Shown piece after piece: positions 1 through 11,018 of a DNA stretch of 64,000 nt. The notes beneath the pieces were generated by a model, which saw nothing but the letters and a program-made list of their open reading frames with translations, searched no databases and was not told where the DNA came from. Position numbers and translations under genes: made by a program. Each line of letters opens with the position of its first letter. Position 1 is the stretch's first letter. The stretch spans positions 723,001 through 787,000 of the forward strand of contig JARFJB010001977.1 in NCBI GenBank assembly GCA_036346205.1, given 5' to 3'. This DNA comes from Vesta saturnalis. Taxonomy: Eukaryota > Arthropoda > Insecta > Coleoptera > Lampyridae.

Positions 1-130
1 TTGTAACATTTCGGTTTACACGACGAGCAATTTCACTTAGCGAATGTCCGGCCTCTCTCATGCCAATAATACGGCCACTTTCAAAATCGGTCAATTGGGA
101 AAATTGTTGAGGTTGGTGTACTCTTGGAAT
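1..130 (-). pseudogene. Tc1-like transposase, N-terminal fragment (cut by window start)
   Basis: Reading leftward, the minus strand encodes IPRVHQPQQF followed by SQLTDFESGRIIGMREAGHS and then LSEIARRVNRNVT. This is the typical start of a Tc1-family transposase: a short PRV leader, then the first DNA-binding helix-turn-helix (FESGRIIGMREAG, then LSEIARRVNR). The expected initiator Met is ATT here, so the copy is probably dead. The rest of the protein lies beyond the window edge. The family call is secure from the helix-turn-helix; activity cannot be judged. Confidence 0.8.
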
Positions 131-1011
<881 letters not shown>

Positions 1012-1020
1012 CAGAACTAG

Positions 1021-1452
1021 TCGTTAGTTTGCGACTTTAATGTACCATATGACTGGCCTATTAGCTTATATCATTATCTTGCGAACTGTAGAACAGAAAA
1101 TCTTCGAAGATTCGCATACTACTATGCGGGCCAGAACAACATTTTACACAGGTTTAATACATTAGCAAACACGGCAGGTACAGACTGGACACAGTTCAAG
1201 TTCAGTCTCATAACTCCCGAGCGTATGTTGACAGGGCACCGTATGGATTTTAACAAAAGTGCAGTTGAAGAATTGTTTATCATTTTTCGAGAGGTCCGTA
1301 AGAACTACAATTTTAAGGCAAGTCGTGTCTATAACACTGACGACAGTGGTTGGTCTTCTTTGCTTACCAAACTACTTAAAATTTTAAGCCCTAATGGAGC
1401 TCGACATGTTTCAATAATTGGAGCGCAGAGCGTGGGAAGATCACTACTGTAG
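1021..1452 (+). pseudogene. pogo/Tigger-like DDE transposase fragment
   Basis: Frame 1 is open from after a TAG at 1018 to a stop at 1450. It contains LRRFAYYYAGQNNILHRFNT, matching the CENP-B-type helix-turn-helix tail (lRklAyelAekn...hpFn), then a W residue, then KNYNFKASRVYNTDDSGWSS. The last part is the first catalytic block of pogo/Tigger DDE_1 transposases, usually YN.DETG; here it is YNTDDSG, with the E replaced by D. After it comes KILSPNGARHVSIIGAQSVG, the usual K.L..kG.k.V...ts.eRG segment. The C-terminal catalytic part is absent. About 140 codons remain, against roughly 500 in a full protein. The fragment starts just after a (TA)n array; pogo inserts at TA. Confidence 0.75.
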
Positions 1453-1559
1453 TATGTGACTCAAACGCAATTGAACATTATATTCCACCTCTTTTAACGC
1501 TTTTATTCAACCCACTTTGTCTGTCCGGTTCAAATATTGTAATTGAATTTTCAACAACT

Positions 1560-2065
1560 TTATGATCTTCGATTGAGCTGAAATTTTGTATACATGCGTA
1601 TTCTTGATGACAATACACGAATATGTGTTTTTTGCTTTGACTTGTGCGGCCAAATTTGACCAAATATTGTCGAAATTTTTGTTTATAACGTTAGGGCCGT
1701 GAAATTTACGACTTTTGTCATAATACTTGCACATAAATATGCGACAAGTTGAGTTTCAAGGCCAGGGGGCTACATTGCGGCCAAATTTGGCCAAATATGG
1801 TCGAAATTTTTGTTTATAAAACTAGTGCCTTGAAATTCAGGACTTAAGCTTTTAGCATAAGACCATGCACAAAAATATACGACAAGTTGAGTTCAAGATC
1901 AGAGGGATGCGCCCGGGGGGCTCAAAGTATTGTATTCGGTAAAAAGAATCAACTATTTTTCGATCTCCGGTTGAACTGAATTTCGGCATACATGTGTATA
2001 TTGGCCAAGTAAGTTCGAAATTTTTGTTTATAAAACTAGGGTCTTGAAAAATTGAGTTTCTTTCT
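1560..2065. repeat. Diverged tandem repeat block (about 131-bp unit)
   Basis: The segment beginning GCGGCCAAATTTG at 1646 recurs at 1777 (period 131 bp), including TCGAAATTTTTGTTTATAA and CGACAAGTTGAG. A third partial copy begins near 1955-2060 with TTGAACTGAATTTCGGCAT, which matches 1572-1590. The short minus-strand ORFs here (1478-1734) are incidental. It could be part of an unrecognised transposon. Confidence 0.7.
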
Positions 2066-3060
2066 TAGTAGAACTTACACCCAAGCGGCTAAAAAGTAGA
2101 AAAATTTGGAAAACGTTTTTAAATTTCTTTTTTACTTATTTTATATTCAGAAGTAATGTAGGACGAATTACATTTGGGTCACCAAGTGCCCACAAAAACG
2201 GTTGGATGTGTACGGAAATATTTTTAAAATGTCTTTAAAAAGCATACCAACCTCACACCTGAAAATTCAGTGCTTCTATAGGTTCACAATCATTCTTCTC
2301 ATATTTCCTTGTATTGTTGACAAAATGGAATAGTAATGATAGGATTTCCGTCACACACGAAACATAGATCACAAGATGTGTCATTTCTGAGATTATTGAA
2401 AATCTTTTTTTTGTGAATTACATATTCATAACGAAAATAGGCAACATTGTAAAAACAAAAATAGCAATCTATGTCAGATGGACGTTTTAACCTTCTTGCA
2501 AGATAGAGCTTAAAAGACATATGTATGCTAACTTGAAAAAAATTCTAAAGTCGCCCGCTTCTATAAAACTGTCGATAATACAGTTTAAGCAGTTTCAACC
2601 TTATTTAATTAATTTTTAAACTTATTTGGCTGTTTGTTAAGAAATTTCACTACGTAATCAAAGTTTTCGAATTGAGACACTTCCTAATGGTGTAATCTGT
2701 AACAGTTAGTTACTAAAAAACATCATCATATACTTTTAAAACTAAAAAGCAGTATATGTTGACAATTACTTGAAATGATTTAACGAAAATGCTTAGTCTT
2801 TAAAACTTGAGTGCGAATATTGAAAAATAAATGGAAACACACAACTTAAAGGCGAGCTTAGATACTCGGATATTAAACAGGAAATGAATACAACTCTTAT
2901 ATAAGCTTTGGTTTTTTTTATAAACTTTCAACTGTTAACGACTAAAACGGCCAACACAAACCACCTACGTATAGGCAACCCACCTTACCGGTAAGCACAG
3001 CGTCAAACATGAACATCCAGAGTTTTATTGTGTATTGTGTTACTTTTAACGTAGTTAATT
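2066..3060. other. Intergenic, no gene recognised
   Basis: AT-rich. Holds a 73-codon minus-strand ORF (2299-2520) with a DCYFC motif, discussed among rejected items, and no other supportable feature. Confidence 0.5.
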
Positions 3061-3063
3061 AGA

Positions 3064-4520
3064 TATACAGGATGTCTCAAAATTATAGAATGTCCTATAT
3101 GTTTCGGTAAATATCCATTTTATGGAAAAAAGCTTTCAATAAAAATTGTTTTTGGTGTTTAATTTGTCATCACATGAAGACGGGAATTTTTTTCAATTTT
3201 ATTTTTTTTTAAATAACAAGTTATCTCTGCAGTTTATGTATTTGATAGAGATTTTTGTTCTCACCAATATAAAACATTAACGCCCTTACATAGGAAACAT
3301 TTTTAGAAAATTGCGAAAAGTTGTTTATGTGAGTATTACAGCAATGCTCATTAATGTTGCCACCCATGTCTTTTATGCCCCCAGTTGTTGATACTAGAGA
3401 ACAGTCAAAATAAATTAATTAAGTGCGAAATTTCCCATTTTGTTGCAATCTTCTTTGCGAAATAAGTTTATTTAAAGAAAACAAAATTAATGTGGCTCAG
3501 TTAGCGAAAAAATTCCGCACTGAAGTTTTAATGTTCTTGGGACATTCAGAAAGAAAGAGAACGCAGGGAGAAGTTTCTGAATTCAACAACTTTTCCACAG
3601 TGCACGATGAGCAAAATTTTATGAAAATTTGAAGAAACGGGATCATTTAAACATTTACCACGAACGAGTAGAACCAGGGTAACGAATAACGAAGAACGTC
3701 TAAATGTGATGTTGGGTTTCTTGGAAAATTCAGACGTCTTTCTTCGCCAACTTGCTCGTGACCATGATGTAGAGAGATGTGCTAAATTCTAAAGTGAAAA
3801 AAAGCGCCATCCGTACAAATCTACTACCGTTTTAAATTATTGGAAAATGATTTAGATTTACAGATGGAATTGTGAGAAGTAATAATCATTCGGTTCGAAG
3901 ACGATGCGAATTTTTACAAAAATATTGCTTTATTGATTAGGCAACACTTTGTTTAAGTAGAATAGTCACTAAGCAAAATGCGAGATACTGGGTTCCAGAA
4001 AATCCTCATTGGTATCTGGCACGATACTCAATACTCGAAAAAGTCAGCGTTTGGACTATAATTGTTGGAACCTTATTTTTGAAGGTAGTTTAACGGCCGA
4101 TGTTTATCTGAGCTTCTTAAGCTTTGATGTAGTTCCTGCACCACCCGTTTTCGAAATGAAGATAATCTAGACATTCCCTACATTTAAATATGGGTTCAGC
4201 GATACGAAGTCTCCCCTCACTTAAGACTTAACTCCCACCAGTTCCCTAACTGCACTTTATAATCGGACAGTAGGTAGAAAAGCTGGTTGGGAATGACCAC
4301 CTTGTTCACTAATTTCACAGTACTGGATTTTTTCCTTTGGGACCACATCAAAACTACAGTTTACCTAACCAGTCCGGACGGTATGGAAAGTATAAAGCGT
4401 TGTATTTGAACAGACATAAAAGCGATCGATCCTGGAGTAATTCAAAATGCGATAAATGGATTTGAATGACCAATATATCATTGTCAGGTTGTGAATTGCG
4501 TACATTTTCAACTGTCTGCT
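3064..4520 (+). pseudogene. Decayed Tc3-like element with transposase pseudogene
   Basis: The 5' side starts with ACAGGATGTCTC at 3067, resembling the CAGGGTGTCY ends seen elsewhere here. The plus strand then carries a degraded transposase in several frames. FEETGSFKHLPRTSRTRVT near 3633 is the end of the DUF4817-type helix-turn-helix. RHPYKSTTVLNY near 3800 is the HPYK linker. NARYWVPENPHW and VSVWTIIVGTLF near 3980-4070 belong to the catalytic domain. DFFLWDHIKTTVY near 4327 holds the last catalytic Asp. At least seven stops or frameshifts are evident. The usual 350-residue order is preserved, so this is an old full-length insertion. I did not find a clear matching 3' TIR. Confidence 0.75.
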
Positions 4521-6320
4521 GTAATGTTCGTGTATTTTAATTCCTTTACTGTTTCATTTGTTAGCTTTGCTTTAACTAGCAGGAAAATTTAGTTTGTGTC
4601 GGTTTTGTTTGTTTAGTGTTATTTACCGTAAATATAAAATAATAGTTAAAACAAATTGTGAAACTTGCGTGTGGGCTATTGTAACGAGACAATTCTTGGC
4701 CATCGTTACATTAATTTAAGTTTCGAAATTTAGTTTTATTATTGATGAATACATTTACATTACATTAGTATCTTTAGGCATTTCTTTTTCCGTCAGTAAT
4801 TAAATTTTGGTATATTTAGATATTTTCTCTTTAGTGTACGTAATTATGTTATGGTCTGTTTTGTGTGAAAATGCAAACAGAACCCACTTAACGCATTTTT
4901 TTTTCTTCTACCGTTCAGTCCAGTTTAATACGTTCTTTTTTAAGTTTTATTCCCTTGTATAAGGTATGTAAAGGGTTATAATTACATTTTTGTATATATT
5001 ATATTTAATAGGGAACAAAGAAATGGAACAAGGGTACGCCTTTACATTAAGGAAAACCGATTGTGCTAAGAAAAGCTCTTAATTTCGTATCGTTGCAAAA
5101 GACGTGGTGGATAACGTCACAATGTTAACATGCATAAAAATGTTGTTTGTACGTTAATGAAGACAATTGAGATTGTCTTAGCCTACCGTACCATTTGTTT
5201 ATCCTATAGAAAGAAAACTAAGTTCTTCAACTTGCAGTTCCTTTGAAAATAAAGTTAAATACATTATATTTATGTTGAGAAATGTACGTACGTATCCTTT
5301 TAATACAAAACACGTTTTAAAGAAATAACAAAGGAGTATAGTGTTGTATTGATTCGGTTATACAGAATAAAAACAGCTGACTTCTGTTTCTAAGATAAAA
5401 ACATTTGAGTTCATAACCTATCATAACTTTAATATTTGTTGACATAGGTCAGGTGTACGTTTTATTATTAAATACAGTGTTGATCATATTACATTTTGAA
5501 TGTTAAGTAAAGACAGATTGTAAGCTTGTATAGTTGTGTTGATTTAGAAATTATTTAAAATCGTAAAGTTTTACGAGAAATACCGTTTTGGTTATTTTAT
5601 GCTGAAATTAACCAGACATTTCGGTTTCATAAATATACATATAAATACAGATGTTTAGTGTTATTTAGATTACCTATACTATTAATGTACAACTTTCTCA
5701 ATTTTTAATTGAGTGCCGTCCAATAAGAAAAAACAAACAAATGCTTTAATGATTATATCTATGGACACATGTCTGCTTCCCTCACATCTAAAAATAAATG
5801 AGTTCTACCGTCACCAGTATATTTTACTTTTTATCGTGCTTATCGTTTTAATATCAAAACCGATATTTGTTTTCTAGGGTGTAAACATCAAAAATTGACA
5901 AGGGCGTCGTTTTGTTTACCTTTCTAGTTTCAAAAAATGATCCTATTGTTTTTAAAAATATCTACTAAACTTGGCACATGTTTAAATCATAAATAATAAT
6001 AGTAGTAGTTAATAATTCGTTTTATTTTAAAGTAATTTTTGTATATACAGTGTAAATACAGTTGAAGGCTGGCTTTTATAATCTTAAGGTAAGATTTGTA
6101 TGTACACAATATAAAAAACTGTTGAAGGTTGAAGGCTCACTTTAGATGATCAAGGTGAAAATCATTTTAAATTTATATTGTAGATAAGAAATCGTTTTAT
6201 ATAAATTCGTATATCTAATGTCGCTGTAACGAGCCTGTGAAAAGGAAGGATAGAGAATTACAATAAGTTTGAGAGTGGTAATTTGCTATACACAACGTGA
6301 ACCAAAAAAACGTACCCCTG
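4521..6320. other. Intergenic, nothing recognised
   Basis: About 1.8 kb of AT-rich sequence without coding signal or obvious repeat in either strand. Confidence 0.5.
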
Positions 6321-6323
6321 ATT

Positions 6324-8236
6324 CAAGTGTATATTCTACACATAAGACGAAAAGTCAGATAAAATTTTTCTACTAAATGTATGGCTTCAAAGTGACATTG
6401 TTCCGGTATACTTTCTATTCCAACTTTTTTTTGTGTCATTTTTTAGGTATTTTGGTAACTTTTTTTCGTCTGTTATTCAATTTTCTGCAAATTTGGTCCT
6501 CTCGGTTGAAGTTGATAAAGTGAACGGTTTACGAGTTATTTGCAATTTCATAAATCACGGTCAATTAAATACTAGTAAGTGGGCAGTGGACTAAATATCA
6601 TAGTTGTCATATTGTGATTTTTGATCAGTTTTCATACAATTTCTTCATCCATAATGAATAATAATCGGTATTCCAACCCCGAAATGGCATATATGCCATT
6701 GCTTTTGGGAATAGTGCTGAAGCTGTTTGTTTATATTCCCAGGCATTTCCAAATCGCCGAATAAAAAGACGTTTGCCAATATTGACCGGCGTCTTCGTGA
6801 AAGTGGTACATATTATCAATTTATAAACATTCTATTCAAATCGGGTTCTCACAGGTTGTTTGAGGCCACCAAAATTTGACAATGGTAGAAGGCGAACGAA
6901 AAGTGTTGGATGCAATTGGCGCTGATCACACAACAAGCTCTCACCAATTGGTAAGAGAAAATAATTCAAAGCAGTCCACGATGTGTAGAATTATTAAAAC
7001 GGAATTCTTGCGACCTTTCCATTATCGAATGATACAAGCTTTAGCCATTAATGATTTTCAAGCAAGAGTGAACTTTTTACGTTGGTTTCGGGAAAAAATT
7101 AATAATGACCGTAATTATCCATCGATTATCTTATTCACTGATGAGGCAAGTTTCGCTAGAAATGGAACTTTTAACTTCCATAACAATCATTACTACGATT
7201 ATAAAAATCCACGCGTTTTCATTGAAACCAATCATCAACAGCAATTCAGTGTGAATGTGTGGACTGGTATCATTGGCAATGATTTAATTGGTCCATTCTT
7301 TTTTTACATTTAAATGGTAATTAATACACCATTTTTTTTGTAATGATTTACCCGAGTTACTAGAGGATGTCCATCTCGATGTTAGGGGTCGGATGTGTTT
7401 CATGCACGATGATGCGCCTCCTCATTTTGCACTTACTGCTAGGCGATCATTGAATCAGGCTTTGAATGCAAGCTGAATTGGACGTGGAGGACCGGTTCCT
7501 TGGCGTGCACGTTCACCTGATCTTAACCCTATGGATTTTTTTTCTGGGGTCGTTTAAAAGAATTGGTGTATTTGGTGCCAATTACAAACGTCCAACATCT
7601 CCAGCAACGAATTTTTTATTACTCTAATTTAATAAGAGATGATCCGCAATTATTTGTCAACGTATGTCAGTCAATCATGAAAAGAATTCGTAAATGCATA
7701 GTAGTCAACGGTGAACAATTCGAACATTTAATCAACTAATTTGTTTGTTAATTAATACTTTGTTTAACTTAATAAACTCTTTGACAACTATGACTTTTAG
7801 TCCACGACCCACTTACTAAATTTTGGTGCGGTAGTATTTAATTGACCGTGATTGAGGAAATTGCAAATAACTCGTAAACCGTTCACTTTATCAACTTCAA
7901 GCAAGAGGACTAGATTTGCAGAAAATTGAATAACGGACCAAAAACAGTAACCAAAACACCTGAAAAATGACACAAAAAAGTTGGAATAGAAAGTATACGG
8001 GAACAATGTGAAAACTAATACTTCAAGTCCATTCATAGACAATCCAATCAAACCAGAAAAATCCTCGTCAACAAAGAAATAATTTTCATTGAGGATAGTA
8101 TTTTGAAATTCCTAAAAGTTTTCGAAAAACGATTTTCAAAATTCAACTTTGAGGGCCTGTCACTTTGTAGCCATACATTTTAGAGAAAAATTGTATTTGA
8201 CTTCTCGTCTTCAATTTATGTGTAGAATATGCACAG
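6324..8236 (+). mobile_element. Tc3-like DNA transposon with long TIRs
   Basis: Left arm 6324-6600 and right arm 7785-8236 are inverted copies. For example TATTCTACACATAAG at 6342 matches TATGTGTAGAATATGC at 8216, and CTCGTAAACCGTTCACTTTA at 7870 is the reverse complement of 6513-6532. The right arm carries about 147 bp (8011-8157) that the left arm lacks. A transposase pseudogene fills the centre. A mariner fragment starts directly at the right end. Confidence 0.8.
6654..7739 (+). pseudogene. Tc3-like transposase, full length but broken
   Basis: The ATG at 6654 gives MNNNRYSNPEMAYM, then after a frameshift GNSAEAVCLYSQAFPNRRIK and RRLRESGTY, the DUF4817-type N-terminal helix-turn-helix. CLRPPKFDNGRRRT and SSHQLVRENN follow, then FQARVNFLRWFREKIN. 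Catalytic block 1 is IILFTDEASFARNG; then FSVNVWTGIIGNDLIGPFFF. Block 2 is MCFMHDDAPPHFALTARR (Asp kept). Block 3 is GRGGPVPWRARSPDLNPMDFF (Asp kept). The end GEQFEHLIN is the family's usual C-terminus. There are several frameshifts and stops, including TAA at 7311 and TGA near 7474. All three acidic residues survive, but the frame is lost. Confidence 0.85.
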
Positions 8237-8745
8237 TGGTCGATACAGTTGCGTATTAGGGGTTCCAGTAATCCCAAAAAGTTTAAAGTCACCCCTTCTG
8301 CAGGAAAAATAATGGCAACTGTTTTTTGGGATTGCCGAAGAATTTTAATGATTGATTATCTGAAGAAGGGTGGTACAATCGCAGGAGAGTATTATGCAAG
8401 CATAATGCATCGCCTCAGAGATGTTATTAAAGTGAAAAGACGCGGAAAACTAACGCGAAGTGTACTGCTGCTTCATTATAATGCACCAGCCAATAAGTGA
8501 AGACTTTCAAAAGCTGCCGTTGCTAAATGTGTGTAGAAATTGATCATCCACCTTATAGTCCAGATTTAGCCCCCAGTGACTATTTTTTGTATTCAGATCT
8601 CATAGTAACACTAAAGGGAAGAAAATTTAGGGACGATGGTAAACTTACAGCGGCCGTTGAAAGCCATTTTGCGAGCAAACCAAAAGAATATTTTTATAAT
8701 GGCTTAAAGGTGTCATAGAAAAGTAAGGGGCCTATTATGAAAAAT
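8236..8745 (+). pseudogene. mariner transposase fragment (C-terminal half)
   Basis: SIQLRIRGSSNPKKFK followed by SAGKIMATVFWDCRRILMID, then GEYYASIMHRLRD and RRGKLTRSVLLLHYNAPANK, is a classic mariner catalytic domain. The second catalytic block is normally HDNAPAHK; here it reads HYNAPANK, so the catalytic Asp is replaced by Tyr. After a stop at 8498 and a frame change the third block is intact: HPPYSPDLAPSDYFLYSDL. It ends SHFASKPKEYFYNGLKV. The N-terminal half is missing. It abuts the Tc3-like element, so one may have inserted into the other. It cannot encode an active enzyme. Confidence 0.9.
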
Positions 8746-8807
8746 AAATTTCTGTTGTTGTTCTAATCTACTCGTATCATGCTTAGAGAATATAAAAAGG
8801 GCCCCTT

Positions 8808-8832
8808 GTATATATATATATATATATATATA
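8808..8832. repeat. (TA)n microsatellite
   Basis: Short TA run, followed by TATGTATGTATATAAGGTGC, where a Tc-like end (AAGGTGCCCCAAAG) begins at about 8848. Confidence 0.9.
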
Positions 8833-8962
8833 CATATGTATGTATATAAGGTGCCCCAAAGTTCTGGACGATTGCGCAATTATGATAGTAGATAGAATTT
8901 TCAAAATTTGGTGAAAGTTATACCATAAACGAACACATATTCTGAATATATTATTGACTATA

Positions 8963-9023
8963 TAGGGTGTTCCAGAAATGTGTGGCTATATTAACTTACA
9001 TTTTTTTTGAATGGAACACCCTG
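8963..9023. mobile_element. Solo 61-bp mini-inverted cassette (Tc3-like end)
   Basis: TAGGGTGTTCCAG at the left and GAATGGAACACCCTG at the right are inverted copies, flanked on both sides by TA. It is followed by TATTTTATTACAAATTTGAA, the motif that follows the same cassette inside the TIRs of other elements here. No transposase is attached. It could be a relic TIR or an ultra-short non-autonomous element. Confidence 0.65.
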
Positions 9024-9263
9024 TATTTTATTACAAATTTGAATTCCCACGTTTAAGAACTTTTCAAAACTAATTGGTCTTACAAGGTTACATAGGGTAT
9101 TTTATAAGATATCGTCAATAGTGTAAAAAAAGTATCCCTAATGTGTCGCCACGCCAGTCACTAAATCTAGTAATAAGTGAAGATCTTTTTATTTGGTTAA
9201 TATTGTGAGGTTATTAGGTTTTTAGAAAATAGGGTAGATTCGTATTTCATGTCTCTTGTAATA

Positions 9264-9323
9264 CAGGGTGAAGCAATACTCCAATTATAAGGAATATCTC
9301 AAACTTTTAAATGAAACACCCTG
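9264..9323. mobile_element. Second solo 60-bp mini-inverted cassette
   Basis: CAGGGTGAAGCAATACTCC at the left, TTAAATGAAACACCCTG at the right, TA on both flanks. Same architecture as the copy 240 bp upstream but with different inner sequence. Confidence 0.6.
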
Positions 9324-9520
9324 TACATTGTATTGTCATTTGTTAGCGATTGCACTAATCCTTCAAACGATATAGGGTTTCTATTGTCAATTTCATTAAG
9401 CAGAATGATTTTTATTGCGGTAGATAAATTTGGTATTTTTAGCAAACTGTAAGTTAAACCAAATCAGTATTTGTGAACTGTAAGGTGATTTTCGCAAGCT
9501 GTAAGTTATGATTTCATTTA
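9324..9520. other. Intergenic, no feature seen
   Basis: Ordinary AT-rich sequence with a short duplicated phrase around AACTGTAAG (9446-9506). Confidence 0.4.
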
Positions 9521-9640
9521 ATAAGATTGATTGATTTGGTAGATTGATTGATTGAGATTAATCAGATTGATTGATTGATTTGATTTGATCGAGCATGATT
9601 TGTTTGAGATTGATTGGCTTAATTGATTTGTTTGTTTGAG
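9521..9640. repeat. Imperfect TTGAT/TGATT short tandem repeat
   Basis: Repeated TTGATTGAT units interspersed with TTTGATTTGAT. The minus-strand ORF over it (9518-9718, serine/asparagine-rich) is a product of the repeat. Confidence 0.75.
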
Positions 9641-9699
9641 AAAGAGCCGAGAGAGAGAAACGGTGGTAACTAGAAAGAGAGAGAGTTGTGCACGATCAA

Positions 9700-10125
9700 C
9701 CTTTATTACAGAAAACATTCGTTAGTTTAAAATATACCACTAGATGGCGCCACACGCAAACCCTAATTAGTCCTAGAAATGTGCGCTAGGCGGCGCCACC
9801 TTTATTATAGATAATATTCATTAGTCCACACACAACCAGATGGCGACACAAACAAATTTAAATTTCGCGCCAAGGCGGCCACGCCAGGAGGGTGCAGACC
9901 ATAACACAAGTTCCTATACCTGTATTACAAGTTAGCATTAGAACCCCTTTATTATAATACTATTTCTAGGCAATGGGGGCCGCGACAAGCTGCGCAGACC
10001 GTTAGCATTAGGACCCACTTATTGGAATAGTATTTCCAGTCAAGGGAACCATGACAAGAGGGCGCAGACCCTAACACAAGTTCCTATACCTGTGTTAACA
10101 GTTAGCATTAGGGCCCCTTATTAGA
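9700..10125. repeat. Complex local repeat block
   Basis: Two sub-repeats are visible. CCTTTATTAYAGA...ATTCRTTAGT, followed by an AGATGGCG motif, occurs near 9700 and again near 9799 (period about 98 bp). GCAGACC.TAACACAAGTTCC with ATACCTGT and GTTAGCATTAG occurs at 9897-9955 and 10062-10118, with a shortened middle copy at 9993-10020. The block is richer in GC than its surroundings. Confidence 0.7.
9737..9847 (+). promoter_or_regulatory. Three CTCF-like motifs at about 48-bp spacing
   Basis: CCACTAGATGGCGCC at 9737-9751 fits all 15 positions of the CTCF core consensus CCASYAGRKGGCRSY. GCGCTAGGCGGCGCC at 9783-9797 fits 12 of 15, and CAACCAGATGGCGAC at 9833-9847 fits 13 of 15. All are on the same strand. 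CTCF is an architectural DNA-binding protein conserved in insects. The sites lie about 0.8 kb upstream of the candidate promoter at 10,552. Binding is inferred, not shown. Confidence 0.5.
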
Positions 10126-10550
10126 AAATTTCAAATTTCTCAAGGTCAAACCTGAGGTCTGCCACATCTTCTGATATGGCTTAACGCTCTGCAATAAAAG
10201 TTAAACATTATTTCTCAATTATTAATTTACAAACATATTTCCTCGAAACTGTTTTGTTAATGTGTACTGCTTTCTAGAAATTACAACAAATGCATGATAA
10301 ATCTCACTTATAAAGTATAACTTTATAATGTAATGAGAAATTTTTAACTTTACAAAATGACATTAATACTCCGTCAAGGGCGGTAACTAAGGATACAATG
10401 GATGGTTGCCAAGGAAGTCATTACACAGTTCATTAATTTTGAACACCATTTCACTTTTTTACAATAATGTAATAAAAAATTTGAATCTTATAGTCCTAAT
10501 ATAAAGAGGATGTAATTAAATATTTGTCGTTTGGGCAAATCAAGTATCGT
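10126..10550. other. Upstream region of the candidate gene, no coding signal
   Basis: AT-rich, non-repetitive DNA. No open frame of note. It may hold regulatory sequence for the promoter that follows. Confidence 0.4.
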
Positions 10551-10551
10551 T

Positions 10552-10605
10552 TATTATAGAAATGTGAACAAGTTCGATTTCAGTTGTGCGCATATTTAAG
10601 GCAGG
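10552..10605 (+). promoter_or_regulatory. Candidate TATA + Inr core promoter and short 5' UTR
   Basis: TATTATAG begins at 10552. An initiator-like TTCAGTTG places a +1 adenine at 10582, exactly 30 bp downstream, the usual TATA-Inr spacing. The 24-nt leader then reaches an ATG at 10606 in the context GCAGGATGG. That context is only moderate because -3 is C, but +4 is G. The position next to a short coding exon with a strong splice donor is what supports the call. Confidence 0.45.
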
Positions 10606-10674
10606 ATGGGTGCAGTAATTTCACCTCGTTCTGAAAAGTATTTAAATGACAATAGCGTAGGTAATTACGATAAG
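10606..10674 (+). CDS. Candidate first coding exon, N-myristoylated protein (unidentified)
   Basis: The ATG at 10606 opens a 23-codon exon starting MGAVISPRSEKY and ending GNYDK, followed at once by the strong splice donor AAG|GTGAGT (10675), phase 0. Gly2 with Ser6 fits the eukaryotic N-myristoylation signal MGxxxS, so the protein would be membrane-anchored if the exon is real. A TATA/Inr pair sits at the right distance upstream. Codon use is mixed and not transposon-like, and the exon does not overlap a recognised repeat. I do not recognise the protein. The exon is too short to prove coding by itself. Downstream exons cannot be assigned with confidence; 13,854-13,949 (phase 0 to phase 0) is a weak candidate. 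Confidence 0.5.
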
Positions 10675-11018
10675 GTGAGTTGGCACTGTTGCTAATCATT
10701 AAAATTTTATGTATGGTAGTTTTAATGTATGGAACACAGTTTTATTGTATTGTTTTAGGTGCCACTCGCAAATTCTAATTCCATTTGAGCTTTGAAATTT
10801 TAAACTAATTTGTTTATTTTAAACTATCTCACCGGTAGGAACATTATTTTACCGTTATCTAACATTCGTAGGTACTACTTGATGGATTACATGCTTATTC
10901 TTTTATTACCAAATAATATTCAAGGTGTAATCTAAACATATGTTATTCGCTGTTGCAATTTATCTAAACCTTGAGATTCTGTAAAGTAAACTCTACTTTT
11001 TATTTAACCCTAAAGAAA
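10675..11018. other. Probable intron or intergenic sequence
   Basis: AT-rich DNA without features. If the exon at 10,606 is real this is the start of its first intron. Confidence 0.35.

Noticed and set aside
2299..2520. 73-codon minus-strand ORF with RPSDIDCYFC, reminiscent of an arthropod repeat-associated DCYFC motif
   Set aside because: Only a few residues agree and the expected neighbouring motif (KIxYPNxxSAxxPVPH) is absent. Probably chance.
3894..3904. GGTTCGAAGAC resembling a tRNA B box
   Set aside because: It lies within a transposase pseudogene and no A box or cloverleaf can be drawn.
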